From the NCBI GenBank assembly GCA_024636975.1, contig JAGXGA010000017.1, positions 1-64,000 on the forward strand: DNA of 64,000 bases. Direction: 5' to 3'. Made by a program: the position numbers and the translations under genes. Shown here piece by piece: positions 38,446-49,611 of the stretch. The notes beneath the pieces were generated by a model. It was not told where the DNA came from. It did not search any database and saw nothing but the letters and a program-made list of their open reading frames with translations. Source of the DNA: Mariniphaga sp. (GTDB lineage: Bacteria; Bacteroidota; Bacteroidia; Bacteroidales; Prolixibacteraceae). Every line of letters begins with the position of its first letter. Within the stretch, counting starts at the first letter, position 1.

Positions 38446-41400
38446 ATGGCCGATTGCAGCAAACATAAAAATCCATTGATCCATAACGGTACCAGTCAGT
38501 CTCAAAGACTATTGCCCGGTATGGATAAAAACCAATATGCCCTGGTTGATGAAAAAGAATTTGCCGAGTGGATTGTGTTTGCGAATAATTTTGCAGTTTT
38601 TGTAAATTACTACAACATTTCCAATGTTACTGCAGGAAACTGGCAGCCGTTTTTCTCGAATGATATTTCCGCACAACTTGGTACAATTGCAATACAAAAT
38701 ATCAGCCGGTATCGACTTGATATAAATGAACGGTTTAATTTTATACGTAACGATGAGAATAAATCGTCGTTGAACCAGATTAGTATAAAACTTGAAGAGT
38801 TATTTAGTGCAATACTAACGCTGAGCAAATCACTTGATAACTATGTAAAAAAATTACCTGAAGAAACTTCTTTAAAACAAACGATTAATAATCTGATTAA
38901 AACAAAATTGTCATCTTCTCTTAAACGGTTAATAGCATATTACAAAGCTGCTGAGGATGATGGATATCTCGATCATAACATCGGGAACGGCTGGATAATT
39001 TTAAACATGCCGCTTACCGATGCTGCACAAATTATTGATGGTGAAGGATTGAGTGAAATTTGGTATGAAAATTCATCATACCCGGATTGGATAGCATATA
39101 AGAATGATATTTCCCCCGATGAAAGTATTTTTTTAAATCCATTGGATGATAGCAGTAAACCTGCAGATGAAAGAAAATATTTAAATATTGAACATGCTGC
39201 CAATCATAATTTGTTCACCGGCATTTTTGATACCTTTTTATCTAATTACACAAAAATTATCAATGAAGCTGAAAATGAGCTGCTAAAAACCCTTGAGAAC
39301 TATGATAAGCACACTCCGCATTACGCATTGTTTTTGAGCTTTCTGATGTTGTTCCGTTTTACTCAGCAGCATATTAATACCTTTACCCAACGACATCTCG
39401 ATTTTTATTACAGAGAGGTTTTAAAACTTCAACCTCGTGCCGCTGAAGCAAACAAAGTACATATCCTTGCAGAGCTTGCAAAACAGATTGAAAAATATTT
39501 ACTTAATCAGGGTACTTTGCTAAACGCCGGTAAAGATAGCCTTAAAAAAGAAGTCAATTATCGTATCGATAATGATACTGTTTTTACCAATGCTAAAGTC
39601 TCCCAGCTCAAAACGATATATAAAGCTTCAGCCGATGAGAAAACTTTGGATGAGGATAATAAGGAAACAGACAACACCGGCCGGTTGTTTGTATCGCCAA
39701 TTGCCAACAGCGACAATGGGATCGAACCTGAGCTGACCAGTGCAAATAAAGAATGGCATCCATTTGTGCATAAGATATATGATGATGGCAGGTTGCAAAG
39801 TATGGCCATGCCAAAAGCACAAACTGGTTTTGCAATAGCATCGCATTATTTGTACCTCACAGAAGGTGAACGAAAAGTTTTGATTCGCTTTGTATTAAAT
39901 GATAATACAGCGTTAGATGGCAAAAATCTTGAATGTTTTCTCACAACCTCAAAGGAATGGCACAAAGTAGATAATTATTCCATCTCTTCATCAGGGAAAA
40001 AATTGTCGGATGGAATAACGACTTGCTCCGAATTATCATTCATTATTCCGGGTTCGGCTCCTTCCATAGTTAATTATAACGCTGAAAAACATGGTGGAAC
40101 ATTTAATGTGGCTTTGCCAATTCTTCAAATACACCTGGTTAACGACAACGACACAGTTTATGAATATGATGACTTAAAAGACATAGCAATATCAAAGGTT
40201 GAAATAAGGGTCGAGGTTGGTATGGAGGATACAGGATACAATCAAAAAGGAATGAAAAATCTGCAACTCTCCAATGATTTTGGAGTTTTGGATGCTTCTA
40301 AGCCATTTATGCCGTTTGGAACTCAACCAACTGTTGGTAACCGTTTGGTGATAGGAAACAAAGAAATCTTTTCGAAAAAAAACGTACAATTAAAATTGAA
40401 TCTTGAGTGGAAAGACCTGCCTGCCGAAAAAGCCGATATAAGCTATGCTGATTTAGGCAGTAGTAATTACCCTGATATTTCTGTAAACAAGCTTGAAGGA
40501 GGTATCTGGCAGAATCTGTCTCCTCACAACGAGCTCTTTGTTAGCGAAGGAGCTTCCGGTGTAAATACGGAAAAACAAATTTCGTTGGCAGTAAATAGTT
40601 TTAATAATTCAATTATTAATTACGAAAATGATTTTATTCCATATAATTTAAGCAGCAACAAAGGATTTATTGCGCTACAATTGACACAGTCATTTGGGCA
40701 TAAAGAATATTTAGTGGCATTTACCGATTACCTGGTTCGAAAAGCGAATAATGATCCTGCTGATGATATTACTGAAATTCCGGTTGAACCATATATGCCT
40801 GTTTTGCAATCGTTATATGCCAGCTACTCAGCCTATGCAACAAAAGATCTGGTTAATGCAGGTGATTCTGTTTCCGTAAACGATGACATCAATTTTTTTC
40901 ACGTTTACCCATTTGGTGAAGGTGAGGTTTCTCCTGATGAAAAAATCAGCTTACTGCCTCAGTTCAAACATTCCGGTGAAATTGAATCTCACATTGGCGA
41001 ATTTTACATTGGTATCGAAGATCTTCAGCCAAATGAAAGTGTAAATCTGTTGTTCCAGGTGATGGAAGGAACTACGGATCCATTAGTTGTCAAACCACCT
41101 AAACATATAAGCTGGGCTGTTTTAAGCAACAATAACTGGGTTGAATTTGAATCCTCAGGATACAGCGACAATACGTTGCAACTTGTTCAATCGGGTATAA
41201 TTTCCTTTAAGATTCCGGCTGAGGCAAATACCAGGAACACAATTTTGCCAACGGGTTACATATGGTTAAGAGCGGCAATAACAAAAGCTGCTGAAGCTAT
41301 TTGCAAAATAATTACGGTGGATGCTCAGGCGGCAGTGGCAACTTTTATAAATAATGATAACGCCCCTGATTTTCTGGATTCAGCTTTACCTGCCGGAACG

Positions 41401-42204
41401 GTGTCGAAGCTGAAAACACCTGATGCTGCCATAAAAAAAATTAAACAGCCTTATTCATCATTTGGAGGAAGACCCACCGAGGACGAAGGCCATTTTTACA
41501 TCAGGGTAAGCGAGCGTCTTCGACACAAAGCCCGTGCAATTACAGTATGGGATTATGAGCACATGGTTTTGGAAGCCTTTCCAGAGATCTACAAGGTTAA
41601 ATGCCTGAATCATACACATATTGATGAGGGTATTTATCATGAAGTCAGGCCCGGGCATGTTAGTATTATCACCATTCCATTGCTGCAAAATCGCAACGAT
41701 GTCAACCCGTTAAAACCATACACACAACAAAGTACATTAAACAATATCGGGAATTATCTGAACAAACGAATTTCATGTTTTGTAAAATTGCATGCATGCC
41801 AGCCGCAGTTTGAAGAAGTGAAACTGGAATTCAGTGTTAAATTTTTCGATCAGTATAATGATTTCAATTTTTACAAAGGGAAGCTACAGGAAGAGATAAC
41901 ACAGTTTCTTTCACCCTGGGCTTATGGGAATACGTCATCCATTGATTTTGGCGGAAAGGTATACAAATCGGTTCTTATCAATTTCATCGAAGAAAGATAT
42001 TACGTCGATTTTATTACCGATGTAAAAATGAAAGTAATCGTAGGCGAAATATCAGCAGCAAGCGACGACCTGGACGAGATTATGGCTTCAACTGCAAGAA
42101 GTATCCTGGTTTCTGTTCCTGCATCGCAGCATATTATTAAAGAAATCACGGAGAGTGATATTGTAAAAGAGGAAGTATGTATTGATAAAAATAATTCGGA
42201 ATGA
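38446..42204 (+). CDS. Baseplate J/gp6-like protein (Pvc11-type)
   Basis: 1252-residue baseplate wedge subunit. The conserved baseplate-J-like portion is near the C-terminus, around 1005-1130: EDEGHFYIRVSERLRHKARA, then TVWDYEHMVLEAFPEIYKVK. Most of the protein (1-950) is a long beta-rich and helical extension seen in Pvc11/Afp11. It would ring the spike hub and link it to the fibre-like protein. Twenty-one bases separate it from the next baseplate gene. Confidence 0.9.
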   Translation: MADCSKHKNPLIHNGTSQSQRLLPGMDKNQYALVDEKEFAEWIVFANNFAVFVNYYNISNVTAGNWQPFFSNDISAQLGTIAIQNISRYRLDINERFNFIRNDENKSSLNQISIKLEELFSAILTLSKSLDNYVKKLPEETSLKQTINNLIKTKLSSSLKRLIAYYKAAEDDGYLDHNIGNGWIILNMPLTDAAQIIDGEGLSEIWYENSSYPDWIAYKNDISPDESIFLNPLDDSSKPADERKYLNIEHAANHNLFTGIFDTFLSNYTKIINEAENELLKTLENYDKHTPHYALFLSFLMLFRFTQQHINTFTQRHLDFYYREVLKLQPRAAEANKVHILAELAKQIEKYLLNQGTLLNAGKDSLKKEVNYRIDNDTVFTNAKVSQLKTIYKASADEKTLDEDNKETDNTGRLFVSPIANSDNGIEPELTSANKEWHPFVHKIYDDGRLQSMAMPKAQTGFAIASHYLYLTEGERKVLIRFVLNDNTALDGKNLECFLTTSKEWHKVDNYSISSSGKKLSDGITTCSELSFIIPGSAPSIVNYNAEKHGGTFNVALPILQIHLVNDNDTVYEYDDLKDIAISKVEIRVEVGMEDTGYNQKGMKNLQLSNDFGVLDASKPFMPFGTQPTVGNRLVIGNKEIFSKKNVQLKLNLEWKDLPAEKADISYADLGSSNYPDISVNKLEGGIWQNLSPHNELFVSEGASGVNTEKQISLAVNSFNNSIINYENDFIPYNLSSNKGFIALQLTQSFGHKEYLVAFTDYLVRKANNDPADDITEIPVEPYMPVLQSLYASYSAYATKDLVNAGDSVSVNDDINFFHVYPFGEGEVSPDEKISLLPQFKHSGEIESHIGEFYIGIEDLQPNESVNLLFQVMEGTTDPLVVKPPKHISWAVLSNNNWVEFESSGYSDNTLQLVQSGIISFKIPAEANTRNTILPTGYIWLRAAITKAAEAICKIITVDAQAAVATFINNDNAPDFLDSALPAGTVSKLKTPDAAIKKIKQPYSSFGGRPTEDEGHFYIRVSERLRHKARAITVWDYEHMVLEAFPEIYKVKCLNHTHIDEGIYHEVRPGHVSIITIPLLQNRNDVNPLKPYTQQSTLNNIGNYLNKRISCFVKLHACQPQFEEVKLEFSVKFFDQYNDFNFYKGKLQEEITQFLSPWAYGNTSSIDFGGKVYKSVLINFIEERYYVDFITDVKMKVIVGEISAASDDLDEIMASTARSILVSVPASQHIIKEITESDIVKEEVCIDKNNSE

Positions 42205-42225
42205 ATTACTAAATAATGCCCTAGC

Positions 42226-45200
42226 ATGGCCAGCAGTAAAACCATACAAAAAAATCCATCACTTGCCGATAGCAGTAATTACGAATTGCTGCGCCGGAAA
42301 GGGATGGAGTACATCGAAAAACTTGGAAACAAATTGTGGACTGATTACAATATTCATGACCCGGGTATTACCATCCTCGAGGCACTGGCTTATGCACTTA
42401 CAGATTTAGGTTTACGCACTTCGCTCGATATAAAAGACCTGTTGGCAATGGAAAATCCGGATACGGCAGATTCCGACGGACAGTTTCCCTCAGATAAGCG
42501 CCAGGCATTTTATACGGCACGGAATATTTTAACGGTTAATCCCTGGACAAGAAACGATTTCAGAAAACTGCTTATAAATATTGATGGAATTAAAAACGGT
42601 TGGCTGAACTGCAAAATTTGCCCTTGCAACGACATTTACCTGTATGCCAATTGTACAAAAAGCAAATTGCAGTACCAAACAACACCCCAACAGGTAATTG
42701 TAAAAGGATTGTACGATATTTTGCTCGAATTTGAGGAAGAAGAGAAGGGCGGCAACCTAAACAGTGGAAAAATAAAGTACAAATTTAGTTTTCAGAATGG
42801 AACCCAACTGGCCAATGCAACCATTGAGATGCGACTTCCATCATGGGCAAAACTTGAAGAAGATAAATCGAAATATGAAAAATTCCGTGCTGAAAAAAGT
42901 GAAATTACAGAAATTAAAGTGAACTATATTTCAGCTTCAACTTCAGACGATAAAGATATACCCGATTCTCCGGAGCAGGTTCTTGACAACGCTTTACGAA
43001 AACCTGTATTTACAGGAGTTGATGTTACTTTTAAACCCGATAAGGAGAATACGGCAACTGAAACATTGACACTTGAATTTGTTCCCATAAATGTCTGGTT
43101 CAGAAATATCTCGGAAAGAAGAGCGCTTGTTTTGGATAATTTGAAAGCCGCAATCAGCGATTTAACTGCAGCCGGAATTTTTCCGAAATACCTCGAAAAA
43201 ATAAAAAGGGCCGATGAAGTAATTGCGGAAACCATGATGGTGCTTCACCAGCACCGTAATCTGGCCGAAGATTATTGTAAGATAAAAGCTATCGAAGTTG
43301 AAGATATTGCAATTTGTTCCGATATGGAAGTTGAGCCATGGGCAGATATTGAAGCTGTTTTGGGCGAAGCTTATTATCTAATCGATCAATATATGAGCCC
43401 TGATATCAAGTTTTATTCACTTCAGGAATTGCTGGATAATAAGAAACCGGTGGATGAAATTTTTGAAGGCCCGGCGTTAACCAATGGCTTTATCGATAAC
43501 GATGAACTGGAAGACGCTTCATTAAGGGAAACACTTTATGCATCGGATGTGATTAATTTAATTATGGATATCCCAGGTGTAAAATCAATTAAGAATTTTG
43601 TTTTTGCCCGTTACAATGAAAGCGGCCGTTTGGTGGAAAGCCAGCCGTGGAGTATGGATGTAACTTCTGAACACCAACCCAGGTTGTATATCGAAGGAAG
43701 CAAAGTATTAATTTTAAAAAATGGGTTGCCTTTTTTAGCCGATGCCAATGAATTAAGCGACACCCTCCAGGTTGTAAAAGGTAAAAATGCTCAACCGAAA
43801 TATTCTGTTCTTGAAAATGATTTACCGGTTCCACATGGCAGCTTTAATGATTTGAATTCTTATTACGCTGTCCAAAATTCTTTGCCTTTAACCTATGGCG
43901 TTGGTGCTGACGGATTACCTGACACAGCCACCGAATCACTGAAGGCGCAGGCAAAACAACTAAAAGCTTACTTGTTATTTTTTGAACAAATACTGGTGAA
44001 TTATCTGGCTCAACTGGCAAATGTAAATGAATTGTTTGCAGTTGATAATTCGGTATCGAAAACCTATTTTTCACGAATGCTTGATTCAGGAGAAGTAGAG
44101 GGAATAGCATCTTTATATAAAGGACTGGATGAATCAAAACTGCAATTGCTGATTGAAGATAAGGATACTTACCTGGCACGACGAAATAAATTCCTCGACC
44201 ATTTACTGGCAAGGTTTGCCGAATCATTTAATGATTATGCGTTGATGCTTTATTCATATTCTGCGGATAAAGAAATTGCAGATAATAAGCTAATCGAAAA
44301 TAAAATTGCTTTTTTGCAGAACTTTCAGCAAATAAGCCGGGATAGGGGAAAATCATTCAATTACAAAAATCCTTCACAAGTATGCAATTCTGAAAATGTT
44401 GCCGGACTCGTTAACCGGATTAAACTGCTTTTGGGATACAAAACAACCTACTCCGGGTACGTTGAAATCTACGAAGAAAAAGATACTGAAGGAGCAATTA
44501 TTGAACGAAGTTGGCAGCTCATTGATGAAAATAAAAAGATCTACCTGAGCAGCAAAGCGGAGTATATCGATATGGATTATGCTCAAGCCGAACAAAAGGC
44601 ATGGGAAGAAATTGATAATGTATTTATTTATATTAACGATACCAGTCATTTTACCATTAAAAAATCGAACGGATGGAAACTGAATCTGCTTGATAATAAC
44701 GGTGAAGTGATTGCTACCCGAAAACAAAGTTTTACGACCAAGGCGGAAGCTGAAGCTGCACGTGACGAAATTATCGCTTTTGCAAACAATATTATTGACC
44801 CAGAAAAGATTTATGTGATTGAACATGTTTTGTTGCGGCCACGCGCAGTCGGAGACCCGGTGCTTCCCGTTTGCCTCGATCCAAGTTGCAGCGACTGTGA
44901 TGAACGCGATCCATACTCATTCCGAATTACAATTGTTTTAAATGGCGAAGATGGACTTGCCAATAAAGGGATAGAATTCAGGCGCTTTGCAGAGCAGACC
45001 ATCCGGATGGAAACGCCCGCCCATTTAGGCTTAAAAATTTGCTGGGTGAGTAAAGAATCATTAAAAAAGTTTGGCGATTTGAATTGTATCTGGCTCTCGG
45101 AACTGGCAAATGCAGATCCTGACCCGGTAGCACTTCGCAACAAACTTGATGCCTTATTAAAAGTATTTATTAATCTTAATAATGTTTATTCAAAGGCGAC

Positions 45201-45294
45201 ATTGCACGATTGTATTGATGGAAACGACAGCAACAGAGTGCTCCTGGGGCATACCGCTATAATCAGCAAGGATGACCTTGATGGACAGAATTAA
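42226..45294 (+). CDS. Baseplate wedge protein (Pvc12-type)
   Basis: 1022 residues. The N-terminal portion (NYELLRRKGMEYIEKLGN, then LWTDYNIHDPGITILEALAY, then ALTDLGLRTSLDIKDLL) is the hallmark of the second large eCIS baseplate protein next to the gp6-like subunit. A cysteine cluster (NCKICPCNDIYLYANCTK, about 128-145) and a second one (VCLDPSCSDCDERD, about 883-896) are unusual for an assembly protein and could bind metal or form disulphides. The two baseplate proteins are expected to heteromerise into the wedges. Confidence 0.88.
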   Translation: MASSKTIQKNPSLADSSNYELLRRKGMEYIEKLGNKLWTDYNIHDPGITILEALAYALTDLGLRTSLDIKDLLAMENPDTADSDGQFPSDKRQAFYTARNILTVNPWTRNDFRKLLINIDGIKNGWLNCKICPCNDIYLYANCTKSKLQYQTTPQQVIVKGLYDILLEFEEEEKGGNLNSGKIKYKFSFQNGTQLANATIEMRLPSWAKLEEDKSKYEKFRAEKSEITEIKVNYISASTSDDKDIPDSPEQVLDNALRKPVFTGVDVTFKPDKENTATETLTLEFVPINVWFRNISERRALVLDNLKAAISDLTAAGIFPKYLEKIKRADEVIAETMMVLHQHRNLAEDYCKIKAIEVEDIAICSDMEVEPWADIEAVLGEAYYLIDQYMSPDIKFYSLQELLDNKKPVDEIFEGPALTNGFIDNDELEDASLRETLYASDVINLIMDIPGVKSIKNFVFARYNESGRLVESQPWSMDVTSEHQPRLYIEGSKVLILKNGLPFLADANELSDTLQVVKGKNAQPKYSVLENDLPVPHGSFNDLNSYYAVQNSLPLTYGVGADGLPDTATESLKAQAKQLKAYLLFFEQILVNYLAQLANVNELFAVDNSVSKTYFSRMLDSGEVEGIASLYKGLDESKLQLLIEDKDTYLARRNKFLDHLLARFAESFNDYALMLYSYSADKEIADNKLIENKIAFLQNFQQISRDRGKSFNYKNPSQVCNSENVAGLVNRIKLLLGYKTTYSGYVEIYEEKDTEGAIIERSWQLIDENKKIYLSSKAEYIDMDYAQAEQKAWEEIDNVFIYINDTSHFTIKKSNGWKLNLLDNNGEVIATRKQSFTTKAEAEAARDEIIAFANNIIDPEKIYVIEHVLLRPRAVGDPVLPVCLDPSCSDCDERDPYSFRITIVLNGEDGLANKGIEFRRFAEQTIRMETPAHLGLKICWVSKESLKKFGDLNCIWLSELANADPDPVALRNKLDALLKVFINLNNVYSKATLHDCIDGNDSNRVLLGHTAIISKDDLDGQN

Positions 45295-45344
45295 AAGAAG
45301 GACTAGTTATTACATCCGTTCAGGCGGAAGATAAATTTACAGAT

Positions 45345-48300
45345 ATGATTAATTCAGCAGCCAATTCAGACTATCCAAAGTTTGTAGCCGATCAAGTGCT
45401 AACCTCTGATAATCTAAACGATTTATTCGGCTACCTTGATGAACAGGGGAGATTGACACGTGCCAATTTATCTGGAATTGGCATAGTGTGTGGGTTAGAA
45501 ATAATAGCTGCGGCCGATGGCAGCAGCATTAAAATAACCAAAGGCGTTGGCGTAACAAGTTCGGGATATCTGGTAACAATGCCTGAAGTCACCTATACAA
45601 AAAGAACAACTGAAATTTTTGATGCAGTAAAAAGTCAATATTACAATAAGTTCGTAAATATATCTGAACCTTCTCAAAAGTTCGACCTTTGGGAACTGAA
45701 ACAGGAAGCTGAATCAGAAGGAACAACTGCTCTTACCAAAACTTTCCTGACCGATGGAGACAAAGTAGTTTTGATTTTTGTTGAATTGCTTGAAGAAAAC
45801 AATAAGAATTGTGACCCGAATTCATGTGACGACAAAGGCACACAGGTTACAGTATCATTCAGGCCGCTGCTGGTAAAACAATCCGATGCTGCAAACCTTA
45901 TATCCTCAGCAGGAAGTGATACTTTAACTGCTTCAGATTTTAATGAATTGTCTGACCTGGTAATGCCGCGCTGGAACATTTTAAATAGTTCACCGGTGCA
46001 TGCTGATGATATTGGCAAAGCCTATCAGAATTTACTTACTGCACCGTTTATCGCTAATGTCCAGAATATTTTATCAACTTCATGGCAAACTTTTAAACAT
46101 GTTATTAGTCAGGAGTATCCTACAAATCCGTTTATTGCATTTAACCTGGTAAGTAAGTTCGCATTTTTGCATAACGGCACAATTGGTATCAACGACTCCT
46201 TTCATATTCAGTATTACTATGATCTGTTTAACGATTTGGCAGCAGCCTATAAAGAATTCTGTCTTGCCGGTAACGAAATCATCAGCGAATGTAGTCCCGA
46301 CGGTTCGCTCTTTCCCCGCCATCTTTTATTGGGTGAAGCAATTCCGGCTGATTATATTGCAAAATCGGAATACAGACACTATTTTATTTATTCCCCTTTG
46401 TTTCAGCGAAAAGAGATGCTTGTGGAGCTTAAATTCCTGTTCCGCAGAATGGTACTGATGTTAAATAGTTTCTTGCTTCCACCGGTAACTTCTTCATCCT
46501 CGGATGACGGAAAAATTATTATTACACCAAGCCGGCTTTCCGATGACCCCATTTCTGAAAAAGCAATTCCTTATTATTATAAACCCGATTCTTCACCGAT
46601 GCCACTCTATCAGAACTGGAATTTTTTTAAGTCAAAGCGTAAAAGGGCAACACAGAACCTTTCATACCATGCTTCGGTATATGCAACAGATGATTTTGTG
46701 AAAAGTCCTTTGAATTACGATCTGGAACCATACAATTTTTTCAGACTGGAGGGTATTATCGGTAAGAATATTATGGGAGTAACAGACACAATTAAGAAGA
46801 GACTTTCTGATTACCGGTTGCCCGTAAAAGTGGTGGCTCTTGCAACGGGTGAACCCGGGACGGGCTCTTTGGATGATAATTGTTGTTTCCTTCCTGATTT
46901 GCAACTTCAGTTCAGGTTATTGCGCAAAGAACTTCTTACTTGCCTGGAAAGTAATATTTTATATTGGGGATTAATTCAGAAAAAGAAAGACACAAAAGGT
47001 AAATTCGTTTTCACGATGCAGGATTTACCTTTAGCCTATGTGGGAGAATATATTCCGGTGCACGTTTCTTCACGAGATATAATTATGGGGTCGGAATCTA
47101 TAGTGAAGAAAACTAAGGAAGAAACCATTGAAGGAAATTCGCCCGTTTCCCCCATAAACACTGATCCATTCCGACGGATTATGGAAGAAACCACAAGGAA
47201 GTCGGCTACCAATATGATTACTGCCGGTGTAGCCAAAGATACCAAAAGAAGTTTTGTTTGGGATGAGGCTAACGAAGTAGGGAAAGACACCATTGCTTCC
47301 CTTTACCTTGATTATCAAAGAACAGAAAATATTCATATGGCCGGTTTACCCAGGCCCAGGACCAGCAATACAGTTGAGAATATTCAGTATTACGTGCTTA
47401 TTCTTATCGATGAAATGGAATCATTAACAAACCTGCTGGATTCTGAAAATGTTGGTGATTTTGACATTAAATCATATAACCGCCATGTCGCAACACTTAA
47501 CAGTGTCTGTATAAGATTCGGCGATCTGCTGACATCTTATAAAAAGTCAGAATACCTCATGGAGACCATGAGGGTAACTCTGGAAGGCCATGTTGAAAAA
47601 ATAAATTCTATTGCAGAAATAATGCCGGTAATTAGTGATGATGAAGTCTCAATGATTAGTTTACTGCTTGCCAATGTAGAAAATGTCAATGCTATTATCA
47701 CCGAACTTCAGCAAAATGAGGGTGATTATGATGCACAGAGAGGGATTATCAGGAGTAATTACGACAAGCTGGATAAGGATGGTATGATGGTTCCTGTTAC
47801 AAAAAATCCGGATACACGCTTTGTTTCAAATTATTCTCCCATGCTTGAAAAATTAAAATCATGCAAATGTAATGGTATCATGGATAAACTTGTCCTTCTG
47901 GTTGAAAAGTATCGTAATCAGCTTGACAGACTCAGGGACATAAACAATTTCTCAGTTTACACAAAGGAACACCCCGGAATACAGCACAAAGCAGGCGTTC
48001 CCGAAGGTGGAACTTTTATTGTGGTATATAAAGGACCAAATGACAGGTCGGAGAAAATTCCACTCAATACAGTTATCGCTGATTTTTACCTGCCATACAA
48101 TTGTTCTAGTAATTGCAATCCAATTGAGGTAATTTTCCAGGAAGCTCCTCCGCCAGAAAACCAACCACCGGTGGCAAGACCCGGTGACAACATGTCAATT
48201 CGGCTTCCGGAAAATACAGTTACACTTGATGCCAGTACATCATCTGATCCTGATGGTACAATCAAATCTTATCTGTGGGAACTGGAATCAGGACCGGAAG

Positions 48301-49610
48301 CCGATATCAGCAAACCGGATGAGAGTATTACAACTGTGTCCGGGCTCACCGAAGGTTCATATATATTTAAATTAACAGTGACTGACGACGATGGTGCCAC
48401 CCATTCCGATACGGTAACAGTTAATGTATTATCAACTCAGAATGAATCACCAAAAGCTGTTGCTTTTGCAGATCCAACGTCTGTCGTTTTATCTGATAAT
48501 GGACAGGGAGCTTCTCAACTATCAGGAGAAGAATCGACCGATCCGGATGGTGAAATTAAAACGTATAATTGGTCGCTTTCTACAGGGCCCGCTGACGGTG
48601 CAAGCATAAAAGATCCCGATAAAGCGCAAACGCAGGTTACTTTTAGTAAAACCGGAACATACATTTTTAAATTAATTGTAACGGATAACGATGGAGCCAC
48701 TGATATAACCGTGGTTAACGTTTCGGTGGTTCGTGAAAATCTGCCACCTGTTGCCATGGCAAGTGCAAATCCGGCTTCTCTTGTAATTTCTCCCGGACAA
48801 CCGGTAACTGCCCAATTGGATGGCAGTGGCTCATCTTCGGATAACAACATCAAATCTTTTGAATGGAAATTGTTAAATAACACGCCAGGAGCTCAGATAG
48901 ACTCACAGGATACAGCTAAAACATCAGTTCAATTCTCACAACCCGGTAATTTCAGTTTTCAGTTAACTGTTACCGATGAGGCAGGTTTGAGTAATACTGC
49001 TTCCGCTACTGTAAGGGTAATCCGCGAAAACGTTGAATCAAAAACGTGCGGGTTGTTAATTAACATTATTACTGGATTTGATAAAATCAGTGAGGCTGAT
49101 ACTGTCGAAACATTGAAAGCGTTTACGGAAAGATATTCTGATTTTAAAGCAATTGTCAGGTTTGTTGCATTGATGAAAAGGACTGAACTAGCTAATAGGC
49201 CGGTGGATGATCAGGTAAAGTTCTTTATTGAACAAAAAACAGAACAGCAGCTTCAAAAATGGATTGGAAACTTGCCTTCTGTACTGAGAGAATTTAAAAC
49301 TTTATCATTACTGACATTTAGTGTACTTACCGAACTTGCTTATTATATTTCCTGCATCCAGGATCAGGATATAGATAAAGCTAAAGTAAAAATGAATGAA
49401 ACATTATCAATTGTAAGGGAAATATTGCCTGTTATTTCACAACAGATCGGAAATTTTAGTACAGAACAAAAGAAAATTATTTCACAACTGGCAACCGTTT
49501 CAAACAACGAAAGAAAGAGGTTGAAAAACAATGGTGAAGAAACCAAGAAACCAGTGTATACCGAAATGTTAAGTGCAATTTTAAATGTATTTCGATCTAT
49601 GAATATCTGA
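45345..49610 (+). CDS. Large PKD-domain eCIS protein in the tail-fibre position
   Basis: 1421 residues. The N-terminal region (about 1-930) starts YPKFVADQVLTSDNLNDLFG and is predicted mixed alpha/beta and cytosolic in origin, with no signal peptide. Three PKD beta-sandwich domains follow: 938-1030 (ENQPPVARPGDN...LDASTSSDPDGTI), 1033-1128 (NESPKAVAFA...STDPDGEIKTYNWSL) and 1131-1226 (ENLPPVAMAS...DGSGSSSDNNIKSFEW). A helical C-terminus (1232-1421) ends the protein. It occupies the slot of Pvc13/Afp13 between baseplate and tape-measure genes, so it is probably the peripheral, target-contacting component or a baseplate cage. Both are inferences; PKD domains elsewhere mediate protein or glycan contact. 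Confidence 0.85.
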   Translation: MINSAANSDYPKFVADQVLTSDNLNDLFGYLDEQGRLTRANLSGIGIVCGLEIIAAADGSSIKITKGVGVTSSGYLVTMPEVTYTKRTTEIFDAVKSQYYNKFVNISEPSQKFDLWELKQEAESEGTTALTKTFLTDGDKVVLIFVELLEENNKNCDPNSCDDKGTQVTVSFRPLLVKQSDAANLISSAGSDTLTASDFNELSDLVMPRWNILNSSPVHADDIGKAYQNLLTAPFIANVQNILSTSWQTFKHVISQEYPTNPFIAFNLVSKFAFLHNGTIGINDSFHIQYYYDLFNDLAAAYKEFCLAGNEIISECSPDGSLFPRHLLLGEAIPADYIAKSEYRHYFIYSPLFQRKEMLVELKFLFRRMVLMLNSFLLPPVTSSSSDDGKIIITPSRLSDDPISEKAIPYYYKPDSSPMPLYQNWNFFKSKRKRATQNLSYHASVYATDDFVKSPLNYDLEPYNFFRLEGIIGKNIMGVTDTIKKRLSDYRLPVKVVALATGEPGTGSLDDNCCFLPDLQLQFRLLRKELLTCLESNILYWGLIQKKKDTKGKFVFTMQDLPLAYVGEYIPVHVSSRDIIMGSESIVKKTKEETIEGNSPVSPINTDPFRRIMEETTRKSATNMITAGVAKDTKRSFVWDEANEVGKDTIASLYLDYQRTENIHMAGLPRPRTSNTVENIQYYVLILIDEMESLTNLLDSENVGDFDIKSYNRHVATLNSVCIRFGDLLTSYKKSEYLMETMRVTLEGHVEKINSIAEIMPVISDDEVSMISLLLANVENVNAIITELQQNEGDYDAQRGIIRSNYDKLDKDGMMVPVTKNPDTRFVSNYSPMLEKLKSCKCNGIMDKLVLLVEKYRNQLDRLRDINNFSVYTKEHPGIQHKAGVPEGGTFIVVYKGPNDRSEKIPLNTVIADFYLPYNCSSNCNPIEVIFQEAPPPENQPPVARPGDNMSIRLPENTVTLDASTSSDPDGTIKSYLWELESGPEADISKPDESITTVSGLTEGSYIFKLTVTDDDGATHSDTVTVNVLSTQNESPKAVAFADPTSVVLSDNGQGASQLSGEESTDPDGEIKTYNWSLSTGPADGASIKDPDKAQTQVTFSKTGTYIFKLIVTDNDGATDITVVNVSVVRENLPPVAMASANPASLVISPGQPVTAQLDGSGSSSDNNIKSFEWKLLNNTPGAQIDSQDTAKTSVQFSQPGNFSFQLTVTDEAGLSNTASATVRVIRENVESKTCGLLINIITGFDKISEADTVETLKAFTERYSDFKAIVRFVALMKRTELANRPVDDQVKFFIEQKTEQQLQKWIGNLPSVLREFKTLSLLTFSVLTELAYYISCIQDQDIDKAKVKMNETLSIVREILPVISQQIGNFSTEQKKIISQLATVSNNERKRLKNNGEETKKPVYTEMLSAILNVFRSMNI

Positions 49611-49611
49611 C

